64,000 nt of DNA, taken from assembly GCF_007644105.1 (NCBI RefSeq), contig NZ_VFAC01000003.1:180727-244726 (forward strand). The letters are read 5' to 3'. The position numbers were made by a program, and so were the translations under genes. The notes beneath the pieces are model-generated. The model was given only the letters and a program-made list of their open reading frames with translations. It did no database searches and was not told the origin of the DNA. Shown in pieces: positions 27,943 through 36,246 of this stretch (positions are counted from its first letter, which is position 1; every line of letters starts with the position of its first letter). The DNA is from Elioraea rosea. GTDB lineage: Bacteria; Pseudomonadota; Alphaproteobacteria; Acetobacterales; Acetobacteraceae.

Positions 27943-27966
27943 GGGGGCGGGAGCGATCCCGCCCCC
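27943..27966 (+). promoter_or_regulatory. Intercistronic hairpin with GNRA tetraloop
   Basis: GGGGGCGGGA (27943-27952), tetraloop GCGA, then TCCCGCCCCC (27957-27966): a perfect ten-pair stem located between the binding-protein stop (27934) and the permease start (27984). There is no T-tract. Such structures after binding-protein genes protect the upstream mRNA from 3' exonucleases and reduce read-through, giving more binding protein than permease. Confidence 0.65.
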
Positions 27967-27983
27967 GAGGCGACCGGGGCAAC

Positions 27984-28853
27984 ATGCGCTCGCGCAACGA
28001 CTGGGTGATCTGGGCCTTCCTCGCGGCAGGCCTTGCCGTGACGGTGGCGTTCGTCCTCGTACCCGTCGGCCACGCGATCGTCCTGTCGCTGCAGCAGGCT
28101 GACAGCTTCATCTCGACGCCGCGCTTCGTCGGGCTCGCCAACTACGCACGCGTCCTTGGCGAGGAGGCGTTCTGGCGCGCGGCCGGCAATGGGCTGATCT
28201 ATTCCGGGCTCTCGATCGTCCTGCAGGTTCTGCTCGGCCTCGGCTTCGCGATGGTGCTGAACGAGGCCTTCCCCGGGCAGCGCCTGGTGCGCGGCCTCGC
28301 CGTGCTTCCCTATCTCCTGCCCACCGTTGTCGTCGCGCTCACCTTCCAATGGATGACCGATGGTTCCTTCGGCATCGTCACCGTGCTCCTCGCCGAGCTC
28401 GGCCTCGGGCCGATCCCCTGGTTCGAGCGGCCCGACACGGCGATGGCCTCCGTGGTGCTTGCCTCCGTCTGGCTTTGGACGCCGTTCGTGACGATCTGCG
28501 TCCTCGCGGGGCTGCAGGGCATCCCGCTTTCGCTCTACGAGGCCGCGCGCGTGGATGGTGCCGGCGCGTTCGCACGGTTCTGGCACATCACGCTGCCGCA
28601 GCTCCGCCCCGTGCTGACCGTCGTCGTGCTGCTGCGCGCCATCTGGATGTTCAACAAGTTTGACATCATCTGGCTGCTGACCAAGGGCGGGCCGCTCGGG
28701 GCGACGGAGCACCTGCCGATCCTCGCCTACAAGCGCGCCTTCAGCCAGTTCGACGTCGGTGGCGGCGCTGCCGTGGCGACGCTTTCCTTCCTGATCCTGA
28801 CTGCACTCGTGATGCTCTACTTCCGCCTCTTCCCCCTGGAGGAGAAGCGATGA
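27984..28853 (+). CDS. Carbohydrate ABC transporter permease, UgpA/MalF type
   Basis: A 289-residue permease with six membrane helices and the EAA loop (YEAARVDGAGAFARFWHITLPQL). The sequence FNKFDIIWLLTKGGP is typical of CUT1 UgpA/ThuF-like permeases. The start at 27984 follows the intercistronic hairpin by 17 bases. Its stop overlaps the start of the partner permease by four bases. Confidence 0.94.
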   Translation: MRSRNDWVIWAFLAAGLAVTVAFVLVPVGHAIVLSLQQADSFISTPRFVGLANYARVLGEEAFWRAAGNGLIYSGLSIVLQVLLGLGFAMVLNEAFPGQRLVRGLAVLPYLLPTVVVALTFQWMTDGSFGIVTVLLAELGLGPIPWFERPDTAMASVVLASVWLWTPFVTICVLAGLQGIPLSLYEAARVDGAGAFARFWHITLPQLRPVLTVVVLLRAIWMFNKFDIIWLLTKGGPLGATEHLPILAYKRAFSQFDVGGGAAVATLSFLILTALVMLYFRLFPLEEKR

Positions 28854-29689
28854 GCGGGGTGCGCTCGACACGGCTGCTCGGCCGCGCCGGCATCGGGTTC
28901 GCGGCCCTTGTCATCGCCGCCTGGTCGCTCTTTCCGATCTACTGGATGGTGGTCTCCTCGTTCCGGGCGCCGAACGCCCTGTTCACCCGGCCGAGCATGA
29001 TCCCCGGTCCGTTCTCGCTCGAGAGCTACGAGACGCTCCTGCAGGTGACCGACTATCCGGTGCAGTTCCGCAACTCGCTCATCGTCGCCTCGTCGGTCGT
29101 CGCCATCACCATCGTCCTGTCGGTGATGATCGCCTACGCGGTCACGCGCTTCCGGGTTCCGGGCAAGACGCTGATCATCGGCACGATGCTCTACGCCTAC
29201 ATGTTCCCGCCGATGCTTCTGGCCATCCCGCTCTATGGCATCTTCGTCACGCTCGGCATCGCCGACAGCCTGATTGCTCTTGTCATCGCGCACTGCACGC
29301 TGACGCTCCCGCTGGGCGTGTGGCTGCTCTGGGGGTTCTTCAAGGCGATGCCGTTCGAGCTCGAGGAGGCCGCGATGGTCGATGGCTGCACGCGCTTGGG
29401 CAGCTTCCTCCGCGTCGTGCTTCCGCTCTCGCTTCCGGGCATCGTCACCGTCGCCGTGTTCGCCTTCCTGCTGTCGTGGACCGACTATGCCTATGCGCTG
29501 GTGATGATCTCGTCGGACACGCAGAAGACGCTCCCCGTCGGCATCGCCTCGATGATCGGCGCCTTCGACATGCGCTGGGGCGAGATCATGGCCGGTGCGA
29601 GCCTGATCGCGGCGCCGCTCTTCCTGATGTTCATGTTCCTCTCGCGCTACTTCATCCAGGGGCTCAGCGCAGGGGCGATGAAGGGGTGA
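28850..29689 (+). CDS. Carbohydrate ABC transporter permease, UgpE/MalG type
   Basis: A 279-residue second permease with about six membrane helices; the EAA loop is LEEAAMVDGCTRLGSFLRVVLPLS, and the end (FIQGLSAGAMKG) is the usual CUT1 MalG/UgpE C-terminus. It overlaps the first permease gene by four bases and is followed by the dehydrogenase after one base. Together with the ATPase and binding protein this completes the importer. Confidence 0.94.
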   Translation: MSGVRSTRLLGRAGIGFAALVIAAWSLFPIYWMVVSSFRAPNALFTRPSMIPGPFSLESYETLLQVTDYPVQFRNSLIVASSVVAITIVLSVMIAYAVTRFRVPGKTLIIGTMLYAYMFPPMLLAIPLYGIFVTLGIADSLIALVIAHCTLTLPLGVWLLWGFFKAMPFELEEAAMVDGCTRLGSFLRVVLPLSLPGIVTVAVFAFLLSWTDYAYALVMISSDTQKTLPVGIASMIGAFDMRWGEIMAGASLIAAPLFLMFMFLSRYFIQGLSAGAMKG

Positions 29690-29690
29690 C

Positions 29691-30764
29691 ATGATGACGA
29701 TGCGCGCCTTCGGTTCGCCGCGCCTCTATCTCCAGGGGCCCGGCCTGCTCGACCGTGCGGCGGAGGCGCTGGCCGCGATCGGCGAACGGCCCTTCGCGGT
29801 GGTCGATCCCGTTGTGCTCGAACGGATGGGAAACCGCGTCGCCGCCGCCCTGCCGGGCGCGACGCTCGCGCGCTTCTCGGGCGAGATCACGGCTGCGGAG
29901 ATCGAGCGGCTCGCGGCTGAAGCAGCCAAGGCGAAGCCGGGCGTCATCGTCGGCATCGGCGGCGGCAAGGCGATCGATACCGCAAAGGGTGTTTCGCTCG
30001 CCCTCGGCCTGCCCATCGCCATCATGCCGACGGCCGCCTCGAACGATGCGCCGACGAGCCGGGTGATCGTCGTCTACGACGAGGCCCATCGCATTGCCGA
30101 GCTGCGCAGGCTTCCCGCAAACCCCGATCTCGTCCTGGTCGATACCGCGATCATCGCCGCGGCGCCGAAGCGGCTTCTCGCCGCCGGCATCGGCGATGCG
30201 ATGAGCAAGGCGTTCGAGGCGCATGCCTGCGCCGATGCGGGCGGCATGAACTTCTTCGGCGGCTCGCCCCCCATCGCCGCGCTCGCGCTCGCCGATGCCT
30301 GCCTCGCGACTCTGCGGCGCGATGCGGCAGCAGCGATGGAGGCCGCAGGAACGGGGCAGCCCAATGTTGCGCTCGAGAACGTCGTCGAGGCTGCCGTGCT
30401 GCTCTCCGGCCTCGGCTTCGAGGCAGGCGGCTTGAGCCTCGCGCATGCTCTCACACGCGGCTTCACCGCCCATGCCGCCACTGCCGGCGCGATGCATGGC
30501 GAGATGGTCGCCTACGGAACGATCGTCCAGCTCGTGCATGAGGGCAGGGCAGAGGTCGAGTGCGCGGAGCTTGCGCGCTTCGCATCCGGCCTTGGGCTTC
30601 CGGTGACGCTCGCCTCACTCGGCCTGGCCGAGCCCTCCGAGTCGGATCTCGACGCCATCATCACGCCCACGCTTGCCGCGCCGCATATCCGCCACCTGCG
30701 CGCGCCGATCGACCGAGACATCCTCGCTGGCTGTTTCCGTCGCGCCGACGCCCTCCTCGCCTGA
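29691..30764 (+). CDS. Iron/zinc-containing alcohol dehydrogenase, glycerol dehydrogenase (GldA) type
   Basis: A 357-residue group III alcohol dehydrogenase. The NAD-binding region has VGIGGGKAIDTAK and PTAASNDAPTS, as in GldA. The metal ligands are intact: Asp in GIGDAMSK, His in SLAHALTRG and His in AMHGEMVAYG. It would oxidise or reduce a polyol or sugar aldehyde with NAD(H). It starts one base after the permease; a second ATG three bases later is equally possible. It closes the operon, pairing an NAD dehydrogenase with the upstream FAD oxidase and kinase. Confidence 0.9.
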   Translation: MMTMRAFGSPRLYLQGPGLLDRAAEALAAIGERPFAVVDPVVLERMGNRVAAALPGATLARFSGEITAAEIERLAAEAAKAKPGVIVGIGGGKAIDTAKGVSLALGLPIAIMPTAASNDAPTSRVIVVYDEAHRIAELRRLPANPDLVLVDTAIIAAAPKRLLAAGIGDAMSKAFEAHACADAGGMNFFGGSPPIAALALADACLATLRRDAAAAMEAAGTGQPNVALENVVEAAVLLSGLGFEAGGLSLAHALTRGFTAHAATAGAMHGEMVAYGTIVQLVHEGRAEVECAELARFASGLGLPVTLASLGLAEPSESDLDAIITPTLAAPHIRHLRAPIDRDILAGCFRRADALLA

Positions 30765-30768
30765 GCCC

Positions 30769-32886
30769 CTATGCCGCGGCCGCGATTGCCGCGATGATCG
30801 GGCCTGGAACGCCGGGCGGGCAGGTTGCCGGCGCAAGAGCAGGAGTGCAGGCGGCATGCGGCTTCGGGCAAGGTGGAGTGCTTTCGCAGCGACGCTTCTG
30901 GCCGCCGGGCCGGCGCTCGCGCATCACCCGATGGGCGGCGCGATGCCCTCGACATTCGGCGAGGGATTTCTCTCCGGGCTCGGCCATCCGGTGATCGGCA
31001 TCGATCATCTTGCCTTCGTGGTGGCCGCCGGGCTCGCGGCCGCGGTGTTCGGATTGCCGCTCTGGCTGCCTGCGCTTTTCGTCGCCGGCTCGTTCGGCGG
31101 TGTGCTTCTCCATGTGGCCGGGTTCGACCTGCCGCTCGTCGAGCTCGCCATCGCGCTCAGCGTGCTCGGCCTCGGCGGCATGCTCGCGTTCGGCCGCCGC
31201 CTGCTGCCGGTGGCCGCGTGGGGTGTGGCGTTCGTCGCTGCCGGAGCATTTCACGGCCACGCCTATGGCGAGGCGGTGGTCGGCGCGGAGGCGAGCGCCA
31301 TCGGCGCCTATCTGGTCGGGCTTGCGCTCGTCCAGGCCGCGATCGCCGTCGGCGCCGCGCTCGTGGCGCGCAAGGCGCACTGGCGGGCGGATGCGCTCGC
31401 GCCGCGGCTCGCCGGTGCTGCTACCTGCGCGGTCGGCCTCGTCGCGCTTGCCGGGATGGTCTGAGCGGTCAGGCGCCTCCCGACAGGCGCCTCCCGACAG
31501 GCGCTCCTCGCCGAAATCCCACCACATCCCCGCGGCCAGCCCGAGCCCCTCGCGGAACAGCGAGCCGAGCCCATGCTCGTTCGGCCCGTGCTGGCTGCAC
31601 CCGCCATAGGAGAGCGGGATCCACATCACCGGGGTGCCGAGCGCCTGCTTGAACAGTTCGGACGGGCCTGAGGCGCCGATATTCGGTACGATGTTGGCGC
31701 GCTGCCCGGTGGTGCGCTCCATCGAGCGCACGGTGCGTCGAACCCACGGGTGCTCCGGGTCGGTGCGCGAGGCGGGGTAGCTGTGCCGCTCCTCGCCCGG
31801 GACGACTTTCACCATCGCGAGGCCCCGGGCATTGAGATGCTTCCGCAGAGCGGGGATCAGCCCGTCGGCCGCGACGTCGACCGTGTGGCGCACCTGAAGC
31901 CGTGCTCGCGCCGAGCCCGCGACAGCATTCACCGGCGAGGCGGGCTCGCCCGTGATCGCTGCGAGCACGATCACGCTTGTCCACATGAAGATGCGCTCCG
32001 CCCTGCTCATGCCAGGCTCGCCCCAGCCCGGGTCTGCCGCCGGCGCGCCGTCGAGGTCCTCCGTCACGATCGCCGCGCAGGCCTCGCGCACGGCTGGCGG
32101 GATGTGCGCGGGCGTCCAGCCGGGAACGAGGATGCGCCCCTCCTGCGAGAGGATGGAGGCGATGGCGTGCGACAGCAGCACGCCAGGATCAGCGAGCAGC
32201 CCGCCCCAGTGGCCCGAGTGGAACCCGCCCTCCCGGAGATCGACGACGAGGTCGATCGCGACGCTGCCGCGCGTACCAAGCGTCACCTCCGGCATCTTCG
32301 TCGATTGCCTGAGCCCGTCGAAGGCGATGAAGACATCCGCCGCGCACAGCGCCCTGTCGCGCGCGAGGATCTCGGCGAGGCCGGGCGAGCCTGCCTCCTC
32401 GCCCGTCTCGACGAAGAGCTTCACGTTGAAGCCGAGGCGCCCGCGCTCTGCGAGCACGGCTTCGAGCGCCTCGATCGCTGCGAGATGCTGGCCCTTGTTG
32501 TCGACGACGCCGCGGCCGTAGATGCGGTCTCCCTCCACCGTGACGGTCCAGGGGTCGAGCCCTTTGCGCCAGTGCTCGGGCATGCCGCGCACCACGTCGC
32601 CATGGCCGTAGAGAAGGATGGTCGGAAGCGCGGGATCCTCGATCCGCGTCGCCAGCATCACCGGGCCATGTTCGGGAAGCGGGTTCTCGAGAAGCTGCGC
32701 GGTGAAGCCGAGAGAGCTGATCAGCGCGGGAAGCACGTCGCGGGCATAGTGCTGGAGCTCTGCCTTGCGCCCGAGCGGATGGCTCTCCGTGGGCACAGCG
32801 ACCAGCGTTCTCAGCCGCTCGAGGAAGCGCCCCGCATCGAAGCTCGCCTGCGCGCGCGCGATCGCGCCTTCACGGGTTCCGGCCAT
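30769..32886 (-). CDS. M20-family metallopeptidase with stop-loss extension
   Basis: The open frame is 705 codons. Residues 1 to about 467 are a complete M20 dipeptidase: the metal and catalytic sites are YGHGDVV, GRGVVDNKGQ, ETGEEAGSP, an Asp in IAFDG and His in SYGGCSQHG, and it ends with GMWWDFGEERLSGGA. From there on the frame runs 238 codons antisense through hupE and is Arg/His/Glu-rich with no domain look. A 14-base tandem repeat at 31470-31497 causes this: with a single copy, the codon after GGA would be TGA, giving the usual 467-residue enzyme. Either the protein truly carries a junk tail, or the duplication is a recent mutation or sequencing error. Likely role: cytoplasmic Zn-dependent dipeptide or amidohydrolase activity. 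Confidence 0.8.
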   Translation of the reverse strand: MAGTREGAIARAQASFDAGRFLERLRTLVAVPTESHPLGRKAELQHYARDVLPALISSLGFTAQLLENPLPEHGPVMLATRIEDPALPTILLYGHGDVVRGMPEHWRKGLDPWTVTVEGDRIYGRGVVDNKGQHLAAIEALEAVLAERGRLGFNVKLFVETGEEAGSPGLAEILARDRALCAADVFIAFDGLRQSTKMPEVTLGTRGSVAIDLVVDLREGGFHSGHWGGLLADPGVLLSHAIASILSQEGRILVPGWTPAHIPPAVREACAAIVTEDLDGAPAADPGWGEPGMSRAERIFMWTSVIVLAAITGEPASPVNAVAGSARARLQVRHTVDVAADGLIPALRKHLNARGLAMVKVVPGEERHSYPASRTDPEHPWVRRTVRSMERTTGQRANIVPNIGASGPSELFKQALGTPVMWIPLSYGGCSQHGPNEHGLGSLFREGLGLAAGMWWDFGEERLSGGACREAPDRSDHPGKRDEADRAGSSTGEPRRERIRPPVRLARHERGADGDRGLDERKPDQIGADGARLRADHRLAIGVAVKCSGSDERHTPRGHRQQAAAEREHAAEAEHAERDGELDERQVEPGHMEKHTAERAGDEKRRQPERQSEHRGREPGGHHEGKMIDADHRMAEPGEKSLAECRGHRAAHRVMRERRPGGQKRRCESTPPCPKPHAACTPALAPATCPPGVPGPIIAAIAAAA
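30856..31464 (+). CDS. hupE: HupE/UreJ-family membrane protein
   Basis: A 202-residue membrane protein with a cleavable signal (ALAHHPMGGAMP begins the mature part) and six hydrophobic helices. The HupE signature is seen in HPVIGIDHLAFVV, and another metal-like motif in FHGHAYGEA. Known relatives take up nickel or cobalt; in this window CobS/CobT need cobalt, but there is no hydrogenase or urease near. GGAG precedes the ATG. The whole gene lies antisense to the extended M20 reading frame (30769-32886); HupE's own hydrophobic pattern shows which strand is genuine. Confidence 0.88.
   Translation: MRLRARWSAFAATLLAAGPALAHHPMGGAMPSTFGEGFLSGLGHPVIGIDHLAFVVAAGLAAAVFGLPLWLPALFVAGSFGGVLLHVAGFDLPLVELAIALSVLGLGGMLAFGRRLLPVAAWGVAFVAAGAFHGHAYGEAVVGAEASAIGAYLVGLALVQAAIAVGAALVARKAHWRADALAPRLAGAATCAVGLVALAGMV
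31470..31504. repeat. 14-base direct tandem repeat at the M20 stop
   Basis: CAGGCGCCTCCCGA occurs at 31470-31483 and again at 31484-31497, followed by a partial third copy (CAGGCGC, 31498-31504). The length is not a multiple of three, so it shifts the minus-strand peptidase frame past its stop (see the M20 entry). It lies just after the hupE stop and does not alter hupE. Confidence 0.9.
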
Positions 32887-32922
32887 GGCGTGTCCTCATT
32901 CCAGGGAATGTGCATGCGGCGA

Positions 32923-33008
32923 TGGTGCCCCCGGCCGGACTCGAACCAGCATGCCCGTGAGGGCAGACGATTTTGAGTCGTCCGCGTCTACCATTCCGCC
33001 ACGGGGGC
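32923..33008 (-). tRNA. tRNA-Leu (anticodon CAA)
   Basis: The minus strand folds as an 86-nucleotide class II tRNA: acceptor GCCCCCG/CGGGGGC with encoded CCA at 32923-32925, an anticodon stem closing the loop CTCAAAA, so the anticodon is CAA (decodes UUG), a long variable arm (TGCCC...GGGCA) and a T arm with GGTTCGAGTCC. Class II shape and anticodon agree on leucine. Confidence 0.95.
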
Positions 33009-33035
33009 CCCGGACCGTCAGGTCGGGTCGGCGCG

Positions 33036-33064
33036 ACTATACAAAGCCTGCGGCGGCGTGCCAG
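33036..33064 (-). promoter_or_regulatory. Predicted sigma-70 promoter for tRNA-Leu
   Basis: On the minus strand CTGGCA (33059-33064) and TATAGT (33036-33041) are 17 bases apart, and the -10 box ends 27 bases ahead of the mature tRNA 5' end at 33008. The -35 box matches TTGACA in four positions. Confidence 0.5.
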
Positions 33065-33071
33065 CCCACGC

Positions 33072-34007
33072 TTACCGGCCCAGGCCGAGCGCGGCGATGA
33101 CCTCCTTGTTCTGCGCGCTCTCCGCCAGGAAGCGCTCGCGGAACTGCGCGCCGGGCAGGAAGCGGGGCACTGCGGCAAGGCGCTCGGCCGCGGCGCGGAA
33201 GCTCGCGCTGTTCACCGCCGTCTCGCAGGCCTTCTCGATGCGCTCGGCCAATGCGTCAGGGGTGTCGGCGGGCGCCACCAGCCCGCCATGCGAGGCGCCC
33301 TCCATCGGATGGCCGAGCTCGGCGAGCGTCGGCGCCTCGGGGAAGGCGGACAGGCGCTCGCGCGAGAACACGCCGAGCACCGGAAGCCCGGTCGAGGAGG
33401 GAATGGTCGCGCTCTCGACGAAGACCTGGATCTGCCCGCCGAGCGCCGCCTGTGCCATCGGCCCCGCACCGGTGAAGGGAACGTGCAGCCCGTTCACGTC
33501 GAGCTTGGCGAGCAGCCCCGCGATCAGCAGGTGCTGCGTGCTGCCCTGGCCGGGCGTGCCGTAGATCAGCGCCTCGTTGCCCGATTTCGCGTGCGCCACC
33601 ATGCCCGCGAAATCCTTGAACGGCGCATCGCGGCCGAGGACGATCACCTGCGGGTTGTCGTAGACGAGGCAGAGATAACGCAGGCCCTCCGCCGCGTAGG
33701 GCAGGCGCTGGATGTGCGGCTGCGCGGTGACGGGGTTGTTCGGCACCATCGCGATAGTCAGCCCGTCGGGCCGCGACCGCGAGAGCTCGATCGTGCCAAG
33801 CGTGCCGGCGGCACCGCCCTTGTTCTGCACGACGATGGTCTGGCCCAGGGCGGCGGAGAGTTCCGGCTGAAGCGCGCGGGCCATCAGGTCGGTGTTGCCG
33901 CCGGGAGGGTAGGGCACGATCATCGTGATGGTGCGCGTCGTCGAATCCTGTGCCCACGCGCCGCCTGCGGCGACGGCGAGCGCGGCGGCGAGAATGCTCC
34001 GTCTCAT
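33072..34007 (-). CDS. Tripartite tricarboxylate transporter substrate-binding protein (TctC/Bug)
   Basis: A 311-residue Bug-family periplasmic binding protein with a cleavable signal (ILAAALAVAAGGAWAQ). Family patterns PYPPGGNTDLMARALQP, VVQNKGGAAGTLGT and the middle GTPGQGSTQHL are present. No TctA/TctB membrane subunits are adjacent, as is common for orphan Bug proteins, which bind carboxylates or aromatics. Its ATG overlaps the stop of the cupin gene by four bases, so the two are coupled. Confidence 0.93.
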   Translation of the reverse strand: MRRSILAAALAVAAGGAWAQDSTTRTITMIVPYPPGGNTDLMARALQPELSAALGQTIVVQNKGGAAGTLGTIELSRSRPDGLTIAMVPNNPVTAQPHIQRLPYAAEGLRYLCLVYDNPQVIVLGRDAPFKDFAGMVAHAKSGNEALIYGTPGQGSTQHLLIAGLLAKLDVNGLHVPFTGAGPMAQAALGGQIQVFVESATIPSSTGLPVLGVFSRERLSAFPEAPTLAELGHPMEGASHGGLVAPADTPDALAERIEKACETAVNSASFRAAAERLAAVPRFLPGAQFRERFLAESAQNKEVIAALGLGR

Positions 34008-34417
34008 CGTGATGGCTTTCCTCCCTTGCCCGGCTCTTCGGCCTGTGCGGTTTCGAACTCGCCCGGCAGCGTGATCTCGAGAAGCTCGAGATCGTCGCTG
34101 TGCGCGATCTCCCGGTGTCGTACCCCCGGTGGCTGGTAGACGGACGAGCCCGCCTTCAGCAGGACCTCTCCGGCCCCCTCGTACTCGAAGCGCACCCAGC
34201 CCTTCAGCACATAGACCATCTGGAAGGTGAGGTCGTGCGTGTGCCAGGCCGGCTTCGGGCCCTCTCCCGGCACCGCGCGGATGACATGCGCGCCGACCTT
34301 GCCGCCGGTGACATGGCGAATGCCGAGGTCGCGATAGGCGAAGAAGCTGCGAAGCCCTGTCGTGAACGATGCTGGGTCGTCATGGCTGACGACGACGGGG
34401 TGGCGCGACGTGGTCAT
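34004..34417 (-). CDS. Cupin-domain protein
   Basis: A 137-residue single cupin. The first motif is seen as GPKPAWHTHDLTFQMVYVLKGW, and the second as SSVYQPPGVRHREI (His at the metal site). Small cupins of this type often bind a metal and serve as enzymes or sensors for small carboxylates. It is translationally coupled to the TctC-type gene, suggesting that it handles or senses the same ligand. Confidence 0.85.
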   Translation of the reverse strand: MTTSRHPVVVSHDDPASFTTGLRSFFAYRDLGIRHVTGGKVGAHVIRAVPGEGPKPAWHTHDLTFQMVYVLKGWVRFEYEGAGEVLLKAGSSVYQPPGVRHREIAHSDDLELLEITLPGEFETAQAEEPGKGGKPSR

Positions 34418-34429
34418 CGCACGTCCTCC

Positions 34430-35056
34430 TCAGGTGATCGGCACGGCGACAAGCCGAGCGTAGGAGGGGCGCGAGAGCATGCGCTCGTGATAGGCGGTGA
34501 GCGCGGGAAAGTCCGGCCGCTCGATCGGCATGTGCAGGTAGCGGTAGACATGGCAGGCGAGCGGGATGTCGCCGAGCGTGAACGCATCTCCCGCAGCGTA
34601 GGGCTGCTCGGCGAGATGCGCCTCCGCCACGCGGAAGGTCTCGGCCGCGCGCGCGATGCTCTTGCGGATGACGCCTTCGTCGCGCTTCTCCGGCGCGGTA
34701 CGGTACATCTGCACGAAGGCGGGGCCGAGCGAGGCGTTGGCGACGGTCTGCTGCCAGTCCATCCACTGGTCGGCGAGGGCGCGGGCGCGGGCATCGTCCG
34801 GCCAGAGGGCCGAGCCCTTGGCATACGTAGCGCCGAGATAGCGGAGGATCGCGTTGCTTTCCCAGAGTGTCCAGCCATCCGGCTCGACGAGCACGGGAAC
34901 GAGCGCGTTTGGGTTCATCGCGCGGTAGGCGGGCGTATCGAGCCCGCCGAAGGGGCCGCCGAGATCCTCCCGCGCATAGTCCAGCCCGAGCTCCTCGCAG
35001 GCCCAGACGACCTTCATGACATTGATCGAGTTCGCGCGGCCAAGGATACGGCGCAT
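34430..35056 (-). CDS. Glutathione S-transferase
   Basis: A 208-residue GST with thioredoxin-like N-domain (RILGRANSINVMKVVWACEEL; Ser10 in the position of the catalytic Ser of theta/zeta-like enzymes; LVPVLVEPDG as the cis-Pro loop; ESNAILRYL) and a helical C-domain (FTLGDIPLACHVYR). It probably conjugates glutathione to electrophiles. The ATG at 35056 follows GGGGGAGG; longer upstream starts lack domain support. It is 12 bases upstream of the cupin gene and may share its transcript. Confidence 0.92.
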   Translation of the reverse strand: MRRILGRANSINVMKVVWACEELGLDYAREDLGGPFGGLDTPAYRAMNPNALVPVLVEPDGWTLWESNAILRYLGATYAKGSALWPDDARARALADQWMDWQQTVANASLGPAFVQMYRTAPEKRDEGVIRKSIARAAETFRVAEAHLAEQPYAAGDAFTLGDIPLACHVYRYLHMPIERPDFPALTAYHERMLSRPSYARLVAVPIT

Positions 35057-35150
35057 CGTCGCGGTGCCTCCCCCGTTCTTGTGGGCTCGGATGGTGCCAG
35101 CGGCGGAACGTCGCGTCCAGCAAGGGCGGGCCCGTGCTAGCGTCCGGCCC

Positions 35151-35663
35151 ATGATCGTTCCTGCCCGCCCCGCCGCCGAGATGGCGGCCTGGCGCATCGC
35201 CGCCGCCGGTGCCCTCGCGGCCGCGGCCGCGCTTGCCGTCGCGCTCGCCTCGGAGCATTGGGGCGGGCTCGCGCCGTGCGAGCTCTGCCTCTGGCAACGC
35301 TGGCCCTATTGGGCAGCGATCGCGGCCGGCGTGCTCGCGCTCGTCATGCCCCGCGCCGCGGTGCCGCTCGCGCTGCTCGTGATCGCCCTGTTCCTTGGCA
35401 ATGCCACGCTCGCGGCGTTCCATGCCGGCGTCGAGTGGGGGTTCTGGCCGAGTCCTCTGCCCGGCTGCGGCGCGGGCAGTTCCGGCGGTGCTGCGACGGT
35501 GGAGGAGCTGATGGCGCGGCTCCAGGCCGCCCCGATCGTCCGCTGCGATCAGCCCGCCATCGTCGTCGCTGGGCTGTCCATGGCAGGGTGGAATGCGGTG
35601 TTCGCCCTTGCCGTGGCCGCGTTCCTGATCATCTCCCTCAGGCGTTCGAGGAGAACCGCATGA
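35151..35663 (+). CDS. DsbB-family disulfide bond formation protein
   Basis: A 170-residue inner-membrane protein with four hydrophobic helices. The first periplasmic pair is CELC followed by LWQRW, and a second loop has GCGAGSSGG and later RCDQP, which fits the second Cys pair that exchanges with DsbA. It would pass electrons from DsbA to ubiquinone. The stop overlaps the coq7 start, linking quinone hydroxylation and a quinone-dependent enzyme in one transcript. Confidence 0.85.
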   Translation: MIVPARPAAEMAAWRIAAAGALAAAAALAVALASEHWGGLAPCELCLWQRWPYWAAIAAGVLALVMPRAAVPLALLVIALFLGNATLAAFHAGVEWGFWPSPLPGCGAGSSGGAATVEELMARLQAAPIVRCDQPAIVVAGLSMAGWNAVFALAVAAFLIISLRRSRRTA

Positions 35664-36244
35664 CCGCTCTCGATGCCCCTTTTGCCGAGCCCCCGGCGGA
35701 GACCGCCGTTCCCCGCGCGCCGGGCGACCTGTCGCCCAAGCAGCTTCTCGCGCGGATGATCCGCGTTGACCATGCGGGCGAGTACGGCGCGGCGCGGATC
35801 TATGCCGGCCAGATCGCCGTGCTCGGCCACACGGACAAGGGGCCGATCCTGCAGCACATGAAGGACCAGGAGCAGGTGCATCTCGACACCTTCTCCGATC
35901 TCGTTGCCGAGCGCGGGGTGCGGCCGACGGCGCTCCTGCCGTTCTGGCACGTCGCCGGCTTCGTGCTTGGCGCCGGCACCGCGCTGATGGGCTCGCGCGC
36001 GGCGATGGCCTGCACGGTCGCGATCGAGGAGGTGATCGACGAGCACTACGCCGAGCAGGCCTCCGCCCTCGGCGAGGACGAGAAGCCTTTGCGCGACACG
36101 ATCGAGAAGTTCCGCGCCGAGGAGATCGAGCACCGTGACATCGGGCTCGCGCACGAGGCCGAGAAGGCGCCGGGCTATCGCATCCTGACGACGCTGATCA
36201 AGGCAGGCTGCAAGGTCGCGATCCGCCTCAGTGAGCGGGTCTAG
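35660..36244 (+). CDS. coq7: Demethoxyubiquinone hydroxylase (Coq7/UbiF type)
   Basis: A 194-residue di-iron carboxylate hydroxylase of ubiquinone synthesis (last hydroxylation of the ring). The ExxH ligand sets are visible: RVDHAGEYGA, DQEQVHLDTF, AIEEVIDEHYAEQ and AEEIEHRDIG. The start overlaps the dsbB stop by four bases. No other ubi gene is adjacent. This supports an aerobic alphaproteobacterium with ubiquinone. Confidence 0.95.
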   Translation: MTALDAPFAEPPAETAVPRAPGDLSPKQLLARMIRVDHAGEYGAARIYAGQIAVLGHTDKGPILQHMKDQEQVHLDTFSDLVAERGVRPTALLPFWHVAGFVLGAGTALMGSRAAMACTVAIEEVIDEHYAEQASALGEDEKPLRDTIEKFRAEEIEHRDIGLAHEAEKAPGYRILTTLIKAGCKVAIRLSERV

Positions 36245-36246
36245 GG

